Below are positions 44,491 through 53,283 of a stretch of 64,000 nucleotides of DNA, one piece after another (within the stretch, counting starts at the first letter, position 1; each line of letters opens with the position of its first letter). This DNA is from Chloroflexota bacterium (lineage in GTDB: Bacteria > Chloroflexota > Anaerolineae > J036 > Brachytrichaceae), in the NCBI GenBank assembly GCA_023382055.1, contig JAMCQN010000147.1, forward strand, positions 35,899 through 99,898, given 5' to 3'. The notes below the pieces were generated by a model that had not been told where the DNA came from, searched no databases, and was given only the letters and a program-made list of their open reading frames with translations. Both the position numbers and the translations under genes were made by a program.

Positions 44491-44924
44491 TGCACGCCGG
44501 TTGAGCCAAAACCGCCGTCACCTCGCGGAGTCGCGCTCAGTTCCTCCAGGCTGGCCGTTTGTATAACGCCGGCTGTGTAACACGGAATCACGATCATCTG
44601 CGCGATGCGATCATTGATGCGAATCCGGTAAGGCGCCAGGCCGCGATTCTCAAGAACGACCTTGATCTCACCGCGGTATGCCGCATCAATGACGCCGGCC
44701 GACAGCCGCAACCCGGCCCGCGCGCACGAGCTGCGATCTTTCAGTATGCCGACCATATCATGAGGTATCTCGACATGCAGCCCGGTTGATAACAGCGCTT
44801 GTTCGCCGGGATGCAACTCGAGATTTTCGTTGCTGCGGATATCGTAGCCGGCATCGCCCGCTGCAGGCGGGCGCAACGGTGTAACACCATTGAGCCGGGC
44901 TGACTCGTCGAGATAGAATCGCAT
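44487..44924 (-). CDS. dut: dUTP diphosphatase
   Basis: Trimeric dUTPase, 145 aa, which keeps uracil out of DNA and supplies dUMP for thymidylate. Five family motifs are present: AGYDIRS, RSSCARAGL, the core GVIDAAYRGEIKVVLEN with the catalytic Asp, RIAQMIV and the Phe-containing tail RGDGGFGSTG. The ATG at 44924 has GAGGAG about 6 nt upstream, better placed than the longer start at 44945. It lies 49 nt downstream of the topA-side unit's start region and runs on the minus strand. Confidence 0.96.
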   Translation of the reverse strand: MRFYLDESARLNGVTPLRPPAAGDAGYDIRSNENLELHPGEQALLSTGLHVEIPHDMVGILKDRSSCARAGLRLSAGVIDAAYRGEIKVVLENRGLAPYRIRINDRIAQMIVIPCYTAGVIQTASLEELSATPRGDGGFGSTGVQ

Positions 44925-44973
44925 CACTTGCTCCTCGATAACCATCTATATATGACTGACACTCAATAAAGTC

Positions 44974-47067
44974 CTACGAACTGGGTTTTGCCTGTTCATC
45001 AACTTTGCGCGTACCCCGGCATTTGGGGTAGCGCGAACAACCCAGAAACGTGCCGCGAGGCCCGCTGCGCTGAACCATTGGCGCGGAACACAGGGGACAA
45101 TGAACATCAGGCAACACAACAGGCTCTTTTCGACGTTGTGCCTTAGCGCCCCTGCGCACCCTACTCTTCCCGGATGTTCGCTTCACACTCCCCGGTTCAT
45201 CGTTTCCAGCAGCAGTCGCACTATCAATATCATCATGCTGGCCGGTTTCATCAGCGGGCTGCGGTCTGGGTACGCTGCGCATTTTCGCCTCAGCCTGGCT
45301 CAGCGCCGCTGCAAATGGCGTATAGAAATCGTGCAGAGTTTTAACCCATGGGGTATCTCCGCGCGAGACGTCATCGAGCCATTCCTCGACCTGCGCCGTA
45401 AAACCGTAATCCATCAGATCGGGGAAAGCGGCTACCAGGCTGTCACAGGTGTACTCTCCAAGCGTCGTGGGGCGGAGCAGGCGTTTCTGTGAGACCACGT
45501 AATCGCGGCTGTGCAAAGTGCTCATGATGGCGGCATAGGTGCTGGGGCGGCCGATGCCGCGATCCTCAAGCGCCTTTATCAGCCCAGCTTCGGTGTAGCG
45601 TTGTGGCGGTTGTGTAAAATGCTGCCGCGCGATGAGCGCCAACAGGTGTAGCAGTTGCCCTGGGCTCAATTCGGGCAGCTTCTGCGCTGTGTCCTCATCT
45701 TCGTTTCCATCATCGCTCTCCTGCCACACACGCAGGAAGCCATCAAACTGCAACATACGCCCTGTCGCGCGAAAGATAAACGGCATAGGCGCCGATACGT
45801 CAGCGGCGGGCAATCCGGGAAGATCCAATTCTCCGCCCGCCTCCGCCAGCGCAACAACATCTGCAGTGGTGACATCATAAACAGCCGGCGCCATCTGCGA
45901 TGCCACGAATCGGCGCCAGATCAGATCGTAAAGCTTGAACTGCCGCTCGCTGAGATAAGGCTTGATTGTGTTGGGATAACGAAACACATCCGTCGGGCGG
46001 ATGGCTTCATGCGCTTCCTGGGCATTCTTGACCTTTGTCTTGTAGGTCGGTGGAGAAGCCGGCAAGTACTTGCTGCCCAGTGTCCTGGAAATCATATCGC
46101 GCGCAGCGGCCTGGGCTTCTGGCGCAATGGCCGTCGCGTCCGTGCGCATATACGTAATCAGACCTTCTGCCTTATCAGTGCCGATGTTGATGCCCTCATA
46201 AAGCTCCTGCGCCGTCTTCATCGTATCGGCCGGCGACATCCTCAGCCGCGCGGACGCCGCCTGCTGCAAGGTGCTGGTGGTGAACGGAGGCCACGGTTTA
46301 CGCTGTTGTATAGACTGATCGACGGATTTCACATGGTAGACGGCCCCGTCCAATATCGCCTTAACTTTATCGGCATCGGCCTGGGTATCCAGGTGGATGG
46401 GTTGGTTTAGCCCCACCTTGTGGCTGCCAACCTGGATGAGCCGCGCAAGAAAATGTTGCGCATGATCATCCGGCAGCGCCAGATCGGCGTGGATGCTCCA
46501 ATACTGGCGCGGTACAAAGGCCTTTATTTCGCGTTCTCGATCCACCACCAGCCGTAATGCCACACTCTGGACACGCCCGGCGCTCTTCCCCTTGGTCGTG
46601 CGCCATAATAGTGGACTCACCTGATAGCCGACCAGCCGATCCAAAATGCGCCTGGCCTGCTGAGCATCAACCAGGTTCATATCCAGCCCGTTCTGAGGAT
46701 GGGCAAACGCGTCATGGATTGCCCCAATCGTGATCTGGTGAAAGGCAACACGCTGAACAGGCTTATTCCTGGGTTTCAGCACCTGCAGCAGGTGCCAGGC
46801 AATCGCTTCACCTTCCCGATCAGGATCGGTAGCCAGGAAGAGCGTCTGCGACTCCCGCAGTGACTCACGCAGCGCCTTTAGCGTTTTAGACTTCTGCCTG
46901 AGCACCATGTAAGCCGGCTTAAAGTTATCCTCGATATCGACGCCCAGCGCATCATCAGGCAGATCGCGCACGTGCCCCATACTCGCCTTGACGATGTAAT
47001 CCGGCCCGAGTATCGGCGCAAGCGTTCTGGCCTTTGTGGGCGACTCGACGATGACGAGCGATTTCAT
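44974..47067 (-). CDS. topA: DNA topoisomerase I (type IA)
   Basis: Relaxes negative supercoils, 697 aa. The TOPRIM acidic motif is DPDREGEAIAWH; the catalytic tyrosine is Tyr306 in LITYMRTDA. The usual type IA domains are complete, and the C-terminus holds a basic linker and one zinc-ribbon motif (CPLCSAPM, then CSRYPKCRG). Fewer zinc ribbons than in E. coli TopA, as in many bacteria. It is transcribed away from xseB and the DUF554 gene on the same strand. Confidence 0.96.
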   Translation of the reverse strand: MKSLVIVESPTKARTLAPILGPDYIVKASMGHVRDLPDDALGVDIEDNFKPAYMVLRQKSKTLKALRESLRESQTLFLATDPDREGEAIAWHLLQVLKPRNKPVQRVAFHQITIGAIHDAFAHPQNGLDMNLVDAQQARRILDRLVGYQVSPLLWRTTKGKSAGRVQSVALRLVVDREREIKAFVPRQYWSIHADLALPDDHAQHFLARLIQVGSHKVGLNQPIHLDTQADADKVKAILDGAVYHVKSVDQSIQQRKPWPPFTTSTLQQAASARLRMSPADTMKTAQELYEGINIGTDKAEGLITYMRTDATAIAPEAQAAARDMISRTLGSKYLPASPPTYKTKVKNAQEAHEAIRPTDVFRYPNTIKPYLSERQFKLYDLIWRRFVASQMAPAVYDVTTADVVALAEAGGELDLPGLPAADVSAPMPFIFRATGRMLQFDGFLRVWQESDDGNEDEDTAQKLPELSPGQLLHLLALIARQHFTQPPQRYTEAGLIKALEDRGIGRPSTYAAIMSTLHSRDYVVSQKRLLRPTTLGEYTCDSLVAAFPDLMDYGFTAQVEEWLDDVSRGDTPWVKTLHDFYTPFAAALSQAEAKMRSVPRPQPADETGQHDDIDSATAAGNDEPGSVKRTSGKSRVRRGAKAQRRKEPVVLPDVHCPLCSAPMVQRSGPRGTFLGCSRYPKCRGTRKVDEQAKPSS

Positions 47068-47091
47068 GTCTCTGCCAAGTCGGGCCGGCGA

Positions 47092-47829
47092 TCAAAAACC
47101 GGCTGCACCAAAGGCGTGCAGGATCGCGACAATCAGCGGCCCGATCAGAAGAGCCGGCAGGAAGTTTGCCATGCGTATTTTCTTTATATCCAGCAATGTC
47201 AAGCCAATTCCGATGATGAGCAATGCGCCCACGGCTGAAAGCACTGCCAGCATCGGTGAACTGAAGATGCTTTGCGCTGCTCCTGCAGCCAGCGATATGC
47301 CGCCCTGGAAAACCAGGATCGTGATAATGCTGAACCCTACCCCGAAGCCAAGCGATGCGGCAAACGCAAGGGCGGCGAATCCATCCAATGTGCTTTTAAT
47401 AGCCAATAGTGAAAAGTCGCCGCTTATTCCATCCTGTATTGAGCCGAGGATCGTCATCGGCCCGACACAAAACACCAGACTCGCCACGATGTAACCGCGT
47501 ACAAAGCGCGCGGTGCCTTCCGCATCGGCATTTCGCGCGAATCTGCTTTCCAGCCATCTTCCAAATCGGTTCAGCAGGGGATCGAGTCCAATCAACTCGC
47601 CGGTTACACTTCCAAACAGGACCGACAACAGCACGACGATGAATTTGGCCGGGACATTTTCCTGCCGCGACATGGCGTCCACAAGGCTGAGGATGGCGTA
47701 ACCGATTGTTGATATGCCCAGCCCGTTCAAAACTGTCTCGCGCACTCGTTCCGGCAGGCGGTTGCCCAGAATCACCCCAAGTGATGTACCCAGGAAAACA
47801 GTGACGATATTTATGATGGTACCGGTCAC
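47092..47829 (-). CDS. DUF554 family membrane protein
   Basis: A 245-aa protein with about seven membrane helices and the family opening GTIINIVTVFLGTSLGVILGNRLPE. Conserved Gly/Pro motifs (FCVGPMTILGSIQDG) identify DUF554, which has no settled function. It lies 24 nt upstream of topA's start and 4 nt after the xseB stop, so all three may be one transcript. Confidence 0.92.
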   Translation of the reverse strand: MTGTIINIVTVFLGTSLGVILGNRLPERVRETVLNGLGISTIGYAILSLVDAMSRQENVPAKFIVVLLSVLFGSVTGELIGLDPLLNRFGRWLESRFARNADAEGTARFVRGYIVASLVFCVGPMTILGSIQDGISGDFSLLAIKSTLDGFAALAFAASLGFGVGFSIITILVFQGGISLAAGAAQSIFSSPMLAVLSAVGALLIIGIGLTLLDIKKIRMANFLPALLIGPLIVAILHAFGAAGF

Positions 47830-47833
47830 GCTG

Positions 47834-48070
47834 CTAATCTCCTGACTCGAGTTTTTTTACCTTCAATTCGGCATGATCCAGTTGCGTTGCACACAGCGAT
47901 GCGAGTTGTTGCCCGCGTGTGTGCAACTCGATGGCCTGTTCGAGCGGCAAGTCGCCCTGTTCAAGTCGCGCCACGATCTGTTCAAGCTCACGATAAGCAG
48001 CCTCAAAAGACACTTCCGTTGTCTCAGGCGCAGCGGTTTCACTCGGCGTAACACTGGATTTCTTTGGCAT
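47834..48070 (-). CDS. xseB: Exodeoxyribonuclease VII small subunit
   Basis: XseB, 78 aa, the small subunit of the single-strand-specific ExoVII. After a variable Ser/Thr tail the conserved helical hairpin begins SFEAAYRELEQIVARLEQG and continues LPLEQAIELHTRGQQL. No xseA is adjacent. A promoter TTATCA-N17-TAAGAT ends 6 nt before the ATG, hinting at leaderless translation. Confidence 0.92.
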   Translation of the reverse strand: MPKKSSVTPSETAAPETTEVSFEAAYRELEQIVARLEQGDLPLEQAIELHTRGQQLASLCATQLDHAELKVKKLESGD

Positions 48071-48148
48071 GGCTCTATCTTATCCTGCGTTTCATTTTCT
48101 GATAAGGCTGTACGCTGCCTGTGTATCGGAATCAGTGTAATATAGCGT

Positions 48149-48246
48149 GCGAGGGTGGATACGCTCCGGTGGGCGTCCTGGTCTTCAAAACCTGTGGCAG
48201 GTTGCGTTGCAAGCTGCGGTGAGTTCGACACTCATCCGCCCTCGCT
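48149..48246 (+). tRNA. selC: tRNA-Sec (anticodon UCA)
   Basis: A 98-nt tRNA with the selenocysteine-specific 8+5 form. The acceptor GCGAGGGT (48149-48156) pairs with GCCCTCGC (48238-48245). The 6-bp D-stem ACGCTC/GGGCGT encloses a CGGT loop, as in E. coli. The anticodon loop is CTTCAAA with TCA; there is a long variable arm with a 9-bp stem, and T-loop TTCGACA. CCA is not encoded. Oddities: a U-U mismatch in the anticodon stem, a 4-nt acceptor-D linker, and U (not the usual G) at discriminator position 73. A TAATAT -10 ends 5 nt upstream (48138-48143). Confidence 0.75.
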
Positions 48247-48333
48247 GAAGCTGCCGTTTGACGGCGTACACAGAATTCCGCCTGCTATCCTGACCAGGCG
48301 GGCGCGGGAATACCACAAGCGCCAGATGTAAAC

Positions 48334-50556
48334 ATGGAACCAACTTACAGCGAGAAAATCAAGCGCCTGCCATGGGCAATCGCCAACCAATCGCTTAATG
48401 CGGTCTCGGCTCAGATGACGTTCGGTGGGCCCGTTCTCCTGCTCTTTCTGGATATCCTCGGGCTGTCAAGACTGTATATCGGGCTCCTGTTGGCTTTTTT
48501 CCCCTTATCAAGCCTGATAACGCTCGTATTGGAACCGTTTGCGGCGCGGCTGGGGTACAGGAAAACATACCTGGTTTTTTATACAGCCAGAACACTGGTT
48601 CTGGCCCTGCTCCTGTTTTCGCCATTCGTGATTGCCCATTCCGGCTTGACGGGACTGGCGGCGTTTGTATCGCTGGTAATGCTCTTTTTCGCGGCAATGC
48701 GGGCTGTTGCTTCAACTGGTTTCAATCCGTGGTACCAGGAATTTGTGCCTAATGCCTCTCGCGGTCAATACGCCTTGTTATTGAATGTAACCTCCAACAT
48801 CACGAGTGCGCTGGCATTGGCGGCTGCAGGCGTTGTGATCGGCGCTGCGCACGACATGAACGAGTTCATGATTCTGCTCTCCGGCGGGATCATCGTGAGT
48901 CTGGCGGCTGACCTTTGCGCATTCTTCATTCCAGGCGGCGAGCGTACAAAAGACAAACGCCGGACTGTTGGGCTTAGCGCCATGCTGGATACACTGCACA
49001 CGCGGGAGTTCGGCATTTACCTGATCGGCATTGCGCTGATCACACTGGGTTCAGCGCCGTTGCAATTCGTGCCGCTTCTTATGAAGGATCGCATCGGTTT
49101 GCCTGACGGCATTATCCTCCTGTTGAGCGCGGTGACTTTGATCGGCGGGTTGCTGTCCAGTTTTCTCTGGAGCTGGGCGACCGATCGCTGGGGCAACAAA
49201 TCCATTATCGTTGCGAGCCTCAGCGCAGTGGCGATCATGCCGCTGGTCTGGTTGGCTGTACCCGCAAATAACTCACTGACACTGACTCTTGCAGTCGCAG
49301 CATCCATCATGGCGGGACTGGCAAGTTCAGGCTGGAGCGTCGGATCGGTGGGCCTTCTCTTCAATGGTGTTGTGACGCCTGAGCGCAAGTCCGACTTCCT
49401 GGCGACCAATTACGCCTGGGCAGGTCTTATTGGCGGCCTGGGTGCAATACTGGCCGGCGGCGGTCTGGATTTCATTCAGACCTTAATCAGAAATAGTCGT
49501 CTTCAGGCTCCAGATGCGTATACGCTGCTATTTGCTTTAGCTTTCCTCATCAGCGCAGCGAGCATTCCTGTCTTCAGGCAGGTCAGGGAATACAAAGCAA
49601 TCGGCCTGCGCAAGTTGCTTGTCATGGTGTTCTGGGGGAATCCTATCCGTGCAATCGGATCATTGCTGAAATATCGCCGTGCGCGCGCCGAATCAGAGCG
49701 GATTTCCGTCACCGAGAGCATGGGCAGCGCAAGGAGTCCGTTGAATATCGACGAGTTGCTCGATGCGATGTCGGATCCCAGTTTTCACGTCAGGCATGAA
49801 GCCGTTATCGCCATGGCGCGCATGCAGCCCGACGACCGCATCATCAATGCACTCATCGAGGTGCTGCACGGCAATGAACCTGATCTGAGCATCAGCGCAG
49901 CCTGGGCGCTCGGGCGTCTGGGCGACAGACGCGCTATAGAACCGCTGCGTGAAGCGATGGACTCTCCTTATCCATTGATTCGGGCGCGCGGCGCGCGCAC
50001 TCTCGCCATACTCGGCGACTACGATGTTACACCGCTGCTATTGGACAAGTTTGAAACAGAATCGGACGAAGGGCTGCGAATAGCCTACGCGTCAGCCCTG
50101 GGTGCATTGCACTCGCGCGATTCCATCCCGGGGTTAATGGCATTCCTCTATACGGTCCGAGGAAAAGATACTCGTCTGGAGCTGGCATTAGCCATCGCAC
50201 AAACAGCCGGCAATCCAGATTACTTTGCCTTTGTCGCCCGCCAGGCAAGAACCAGAACTGGCGCTGCCTATCGGCGCGCGCTATCGCAGATGAAACGTTC
50301 CACGAACCTGCCAGTAAGCTGGATTGAGAACGCTTCACTGATAGATCATTGCGCCCAGACGTTTTTGCAGGCCGATCATGGACGCGCTATGCTGGAATTA
50401 GCAGACATCCTGGAAACCTGCAGGCCATCCGAAATGGGTGAAACTCATGCGCTCATCCTGCATGAGTGCGCGATGCGGTTGCGGGAATTTGGAGCTGTGC
50501 GCAGCGAGTATGCCGTACTTGGCTTGAACATACTGCGCGCGGCAATCGAAGCCTGA
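48334..50556 (+). CDS. MFS transporter with C-terminal HEAT-repeat domain
   Basis: A 740-aa fusion. Residues 1 to about 430 are a twelve-helix MFS permease (LGLSRLYIGLLLAFFPLSS, and the loop FAARLGYRK). A charged linker leads to a soluble domain from about 470 that has repeated HEAT-type helix pairs: DPSFHVRHEAVIAMARM, DLSISAAWALGRLGD, YPLIRARGARTLAILGD and LRIAYASALGALHSR. HEAT repeats bind proteins; here they would sit in the cytoplasm. No substrate is known. The gene has no partner in the same direction. Confidence 0.88.
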   Translation: MEPTYSEKIKRLPWAIANQSLNAVSAQMTFGGPVLLLFLDILGLSRLYIGLLLAFFPLSSLITLVLEPFAARLGYRKTYLVFYTARTLVLALLLFSPFVIAHSGLTGLAAFVSLVMLFFAAMRAVASTGFNPWYQEFVPNASRGQYALLLNVTSNITSALALAAAGVVIGAAHDMNEFMILLSGGIIVSLAADLCAFFIPGGERTKDKRRTVGLSAMLDTLHTREFGIYLIGIALITLGSAPLQFVPLLMKDRIGLPDGIILLLSAVTLIGGLLSSFLWSWATDRWGNKSIIVASLSAVAIMPLVWLAVPANNSLTLTLAVAASIMAGLASSGWSVGSVGLLFNGVVTPERKSDFLATNYAWAGLIGGLGAILAGGGLDFIQTLIRNSRLQAPDAYTLLFALAFLISAASIPVFRQVREYKAIGLRKLLVMVFWGNPIRAIGSLLKYRRARAESERISVTESMGSARSPLNIDELLDAMSDPSFHVRHEAVIAMARMQPDDRIINALIEVLHGNEPDLSISAAWALGRLGDRRAIEPLREAMDSPYPLIRARGARTLAILGDYDVTPLLLDKFETESDEGLRIAYASALGALHSRDSIPGLMAFLYTVRGKDTRLELALAIAQTAGNPDYFAFVARQARTRTGAAYRRALSQMKRSTNLPVSWIENASLIDHCAQTFLQADHGRAMLELADILETCRPSEMGETHALILHECAMRLREFGAVRSEYAVLGLNILRAAIEA

Positions 50557-50656
50557 GATACCGTGTCACGGCTGCAGGGCAGGCGGATAAACTGGCCATA
50601 CTCCTCGGCCGTGAGGGGTCTACTGCAAGATTGTTCTCCAGGAATCGCCTGTATAT

Positions 50657-50728
50657 TCATGCTGCCTGGGTGTTATCGCCGAGCAAGGTGATTGCGTGGC
50701 GCTTGAGCGACCCGAAATGCTTGATCAC
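50657..50728 (-). pseudogene. Short reading-frame fragment with coupled second fragment
   Basis: Between the MFS-HEAT gene and the enolase-family gene, 204 nt hold only fragments. A 23-codon frame ending TGA at 50657 overlaps, as ATGA, a second frame starting ATG at 50660 whose first 29 residues (IPGEQSC, RPLTAEEYGQFIRLP) recall the start of ureidoglycolate-lyase-like proteins. Both look like decayed pieces; identification is weak. Confidence 0.25.
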
Positions 50729-50760
50729 AGCGCTTTACGAGTTGGATGAACCGTCGAGCC

Positions 50761-51978
50761 TCACGGCCGCACGATTGAACCGTCGGCACGCCGGTCAGGT
50801 TCGTCGTGGATGGTGGGGCGCGCGGCCTTCTCCTGGTTGAATAGCGCTTTTGCCTTCACCTCATCGATGTCGATGCCAAGACCAGGCTGCGTATTGGGAT
50901 ACAGGTAACCCCCTTCAAGGACGGCATGGCCGGGGAACGCATCGAGTTCCGGTTTGCTGAAGTGGTTTTCCTCCTGTATGCCGAAACTCCAGCTCAACAT
51001 GTCAAGATGGCAGGCTGCCATCTGGTTGACCGGGTCGTTATCGCCGCCCTCCTGCCAGGCTGTCTGCACGCCAAACCACTCGCACAACGTGGCGATCTTT
51101 CTGCATTGCGTAATGCCGGCGCCTTTGGAAACACGCACGCGCACATAGTCAATCAGGCGTTCGGTGATCAGCGGCAGCCATTCGTGCGGATTGACAAATA
51201 GCTCGCCCATAGCCTGGGGCGTCGTGCACTGCTCGCGAATCAGGCGATACCAGTGGATCTGTTCCGGCGACAGCGCATCTTCCAGAAAGAATAGCCGGTA
51301 CGGTTCCAGCAGCTTGGACAGTTGTACGGCTGACTGAGGACGCAGATGCTCGTGCACGTCGTGGGTCAGCTTGACGCCAAAACCCAGTTTGGAGCGCAGA
51401 TATTCGAACATCTTTGGAATGTTCTCCAGATACGCTTCGTCGTCAAAGACACGCCCGCGCGTCCAGGCGTTTTTTGGCAGTTTAGCCTGGGCGGGTTCAA
51501 GGAAACCGCCGCCGCCGTATGCCCCAAGCTGGCAACGGATGATGTCGTAGCCTTCCGCCATATAGCCGCGAACAGCATCTTCGAGTTCCGCCAGGTCGCG
51601 TCCTCCCGCATGGGCATAACAAGGCACCGCCGCGCGCACGGCGCCCCCGAGCAGGGCATAGACGGGCATACCCGCTTCCTTGCCTTTGATATCCCACAAC
51701 GCCATGTCGATGCCAGCCAGCGCGGTGTTGAGAATGGAGCCGTTGCGCCAATAGCCGCTGGTATACACATTCTGCCAGTTGTCTTCGATCAGACCGGCAT
51801 CCCGGCCGATCAACAACGGGGTAATGGTTTCCACAGCCTTGATCACGGTCTCGGGGTGCCGCACGTCGCTCGCCGAGCCTATCCCATATAGACCCGGTTG
51901 ATCTGTGTAGACCTTAACAATCGTCCACATGCCGTCGGCGCGTGTGCGTATGCACTCGATTCCTGTTATTTTTGACAT
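50761..51978 (-). CDS. Enolase-superfamily dehydratase, mannonate dehydratase/RspA-like
   Basis: A 405-aa enzyme of the ManD/RspA group. Catalytic features: an N-terminal capping domain, GRVFDDEAYLENIPKMF, the metal-ligand strand LTHDVHEHL, EDALSPEQ and GELFVNPHEW. These give Asp and Glu ligands and the His of the family. The C-terminal HLDMLSWSFGIQEENHF closes the active site. GAGGAC is upstream of the ATG at 51978. Typical reactions are dehydration of mannonate or gluconate; many members are poorly active, so the true substrate is open. It is the last gene of the sugar-acid cluster. Confidence 0.86.
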   Translation of the reverse strand: MSKITGIECIRTRADGMWTIVKVYTDQPGLYGIGSASDVRHPETVIKAVETITPLLIGRDAGLIEDNWQNVYTSGYWRNGSILNTALAGIDMALWDIKGKEAGMPVYALLGGAVRAAVPCYAHAGGRDLAELEDAVRGYMAEGYDIIRCQLGAYGGGGFLEPAQAKLPKNAWTRGRVFDDEAYLENIPKMFEYLRSKLGFGVKLTHDVHEHLRPQSAVQLSKLLEPYRLFFLEDALSPEQIHWYRLIREQCTTPQAMGELFVNPHEWLPLITERLIDYVRVRVSKGAGITQCRKIATLCEWFGVQTAWQEGGDNDPVNQMAACHLDMLSWSFGIQEENHFSKPELDAFPGHAVLEGGYLYPNTQPGLGIDIDEVKAKALFNQEKAARPTIHDEPDRRADGSIVRP

Positions 51979-52049
51979 CGATATGTAGTCCTCACCATTC
52001 ATTTACATGCGCTTATTCGAACACTGCATTCGTCAAAACTGGGGGATGC

Positions 52050-53279
52050 TTATTCACCCCACCAGGGTTCGCCATCAGCGCTATTTGCTTTCAGATAATC
52101 CTGGTCGAGCTCAATCCCCAGCCCGGCCAGGTGTGACACTTTCATCTTGCCATCATGGATATCCGGCAGGTTCCCCGCGGCTTCGGGTGCGATATCCGCG
52201 TTGCGCGTACACTCCATCAGCGGGCAATTGAATACTGCCGCTGACCATTGCTGCGATGCCAGGTTCAGCGCGTAGCCGCTGACGTTATGCAGGCAGACCG
52301 GCACGCGATAGAGCGCGGCAATATCCGCCATAATCCTGGCGCCGGTAATGCCGCCGCAGTTTATCAGATCGGGCTGCAGGCAGTCTACGGTCTGGCGCAG
52401 GATGAATGGCATGGCGTTCTCAGGCAGTTCGATGTTCTCGCCGGTGAGGATCGGGATGCGCGTGGAACGGCGGAGCGCTTCCCATGCTTCGGAATAGGCC
52501 GGCGCCAGGGGGTCCTCGAAGTAAAGCGGCTTTATAGGTTCTACCGCGGCGGCTACCTTGATCGCACTGGCGACATCCAGTTCGGCATGGCAGTGAACGA
52601 TGATGTCGATGTCGTCGCCCAGCGCTTCGCGCGCCAGCGCGTAAGCCTGCTGCACCTGGCGCGCTTCAGCGGGACCGATGCTCGGGATAAATTGCTGCAT
52701 CGGTGTGCCAAATACACTGTGTATGTCAACCTTGTACGCCTTGAATCCATGCGGGTCGCGTTTCATTGCTTCAGCGCGTTCATTCCAGGCGTGCCGGTCC
52801 AGGAAATCGCCTTGCGGGCAGTGCGAATAGAGCTTGATCTCATCGCGGAAGTTGCCGCCCAGCAGTTTACACACCGGCTGTCCGAGTATCCTGCCCGCCA
52901 GATCCCACAGCGCGATATCGATGCCGCTCAGTACGCGCACCTGCCTGCCGCGCTGAGGGAATGCGTAGAACATATTGTGGTAATGCACCTGGATAGCCAG
53001 CGGGTCTTTGCCGATCAACCCCAGATGCGGGAGTCTGCCATGCTGCAGCTTCGCAATCACATCCCGCGCAAATGGACCGCTTTCACCGCATGGGCCATAT
53101 CCGCTGATGCCGGCGTCAGTCTCTATTTTGATCAACGTAGCGCCTTGTTTTGGTTGCAGCGCCTTGATTGCCGTTATGCTGATCTGCCCAGATGCCGCAT
53201 CAGCGATCTTTGCCAACATCGTTTCACCCGCGCCTGTCGCATCCGGCTTGCCTGCGAAGGAGTCAGCTTTCTCGTTCAT
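52050..53279 (-). CDS. Mandelate racemase/muconate lactonizing enzyme family protein
   Basis: A second enolase-superfamily enzyme, 409 aa, from a different subgroup. The MR/MLE catalytic pattern is visible: KAYKVDIH (Lys-x-Asp region), IVHCHAELD, YFEDPLAP and TGENIELPE giving the three metal ligands, then the final His region. Probably a sugar-acid dehydratase or cycloisomerase. It lies 71 nt upstream of the ManD-like gene and 4 nt after the URO-D-like gene, so co-transcription is probable. Confidence 0.88.
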   Translation of the reverse strand: MNEKADSFAGKPDATGAGETMLAKIADAASGQISITAIKALQPKQGATLIKIETDAGISGYGPCGESGPFARDVIAKLQHGRLPHLGLIGKDPLAIQVHYHNMFYAFPQRGRQVRVLSGIDIALWDLAGRILGQPVCKLLGGNFRDEIKLYSHCPQGDFLDRHAWNERAEAMKRDPHGFKAYKVDIHSVFGTPMQQFIPSIGPAEARQVQQAYALAREALGDDIDIIVHCHAELDVASAIKVAAAVEPIKPLYFEDPLAPAYSEAWEALRRSTRIPILTGENIELPENAMPFILRQTVDCLQPDLINCGGITGARIMADIAALYRVPVCLHNVSGYALNLASQQWSAAVFNCPLMECTRNADIAPEAAGNLPDIHDGKMKVSHLAGLGIELDQDYLKANSADGEPWWGE

Positions 53280-53283
53280 CTTT

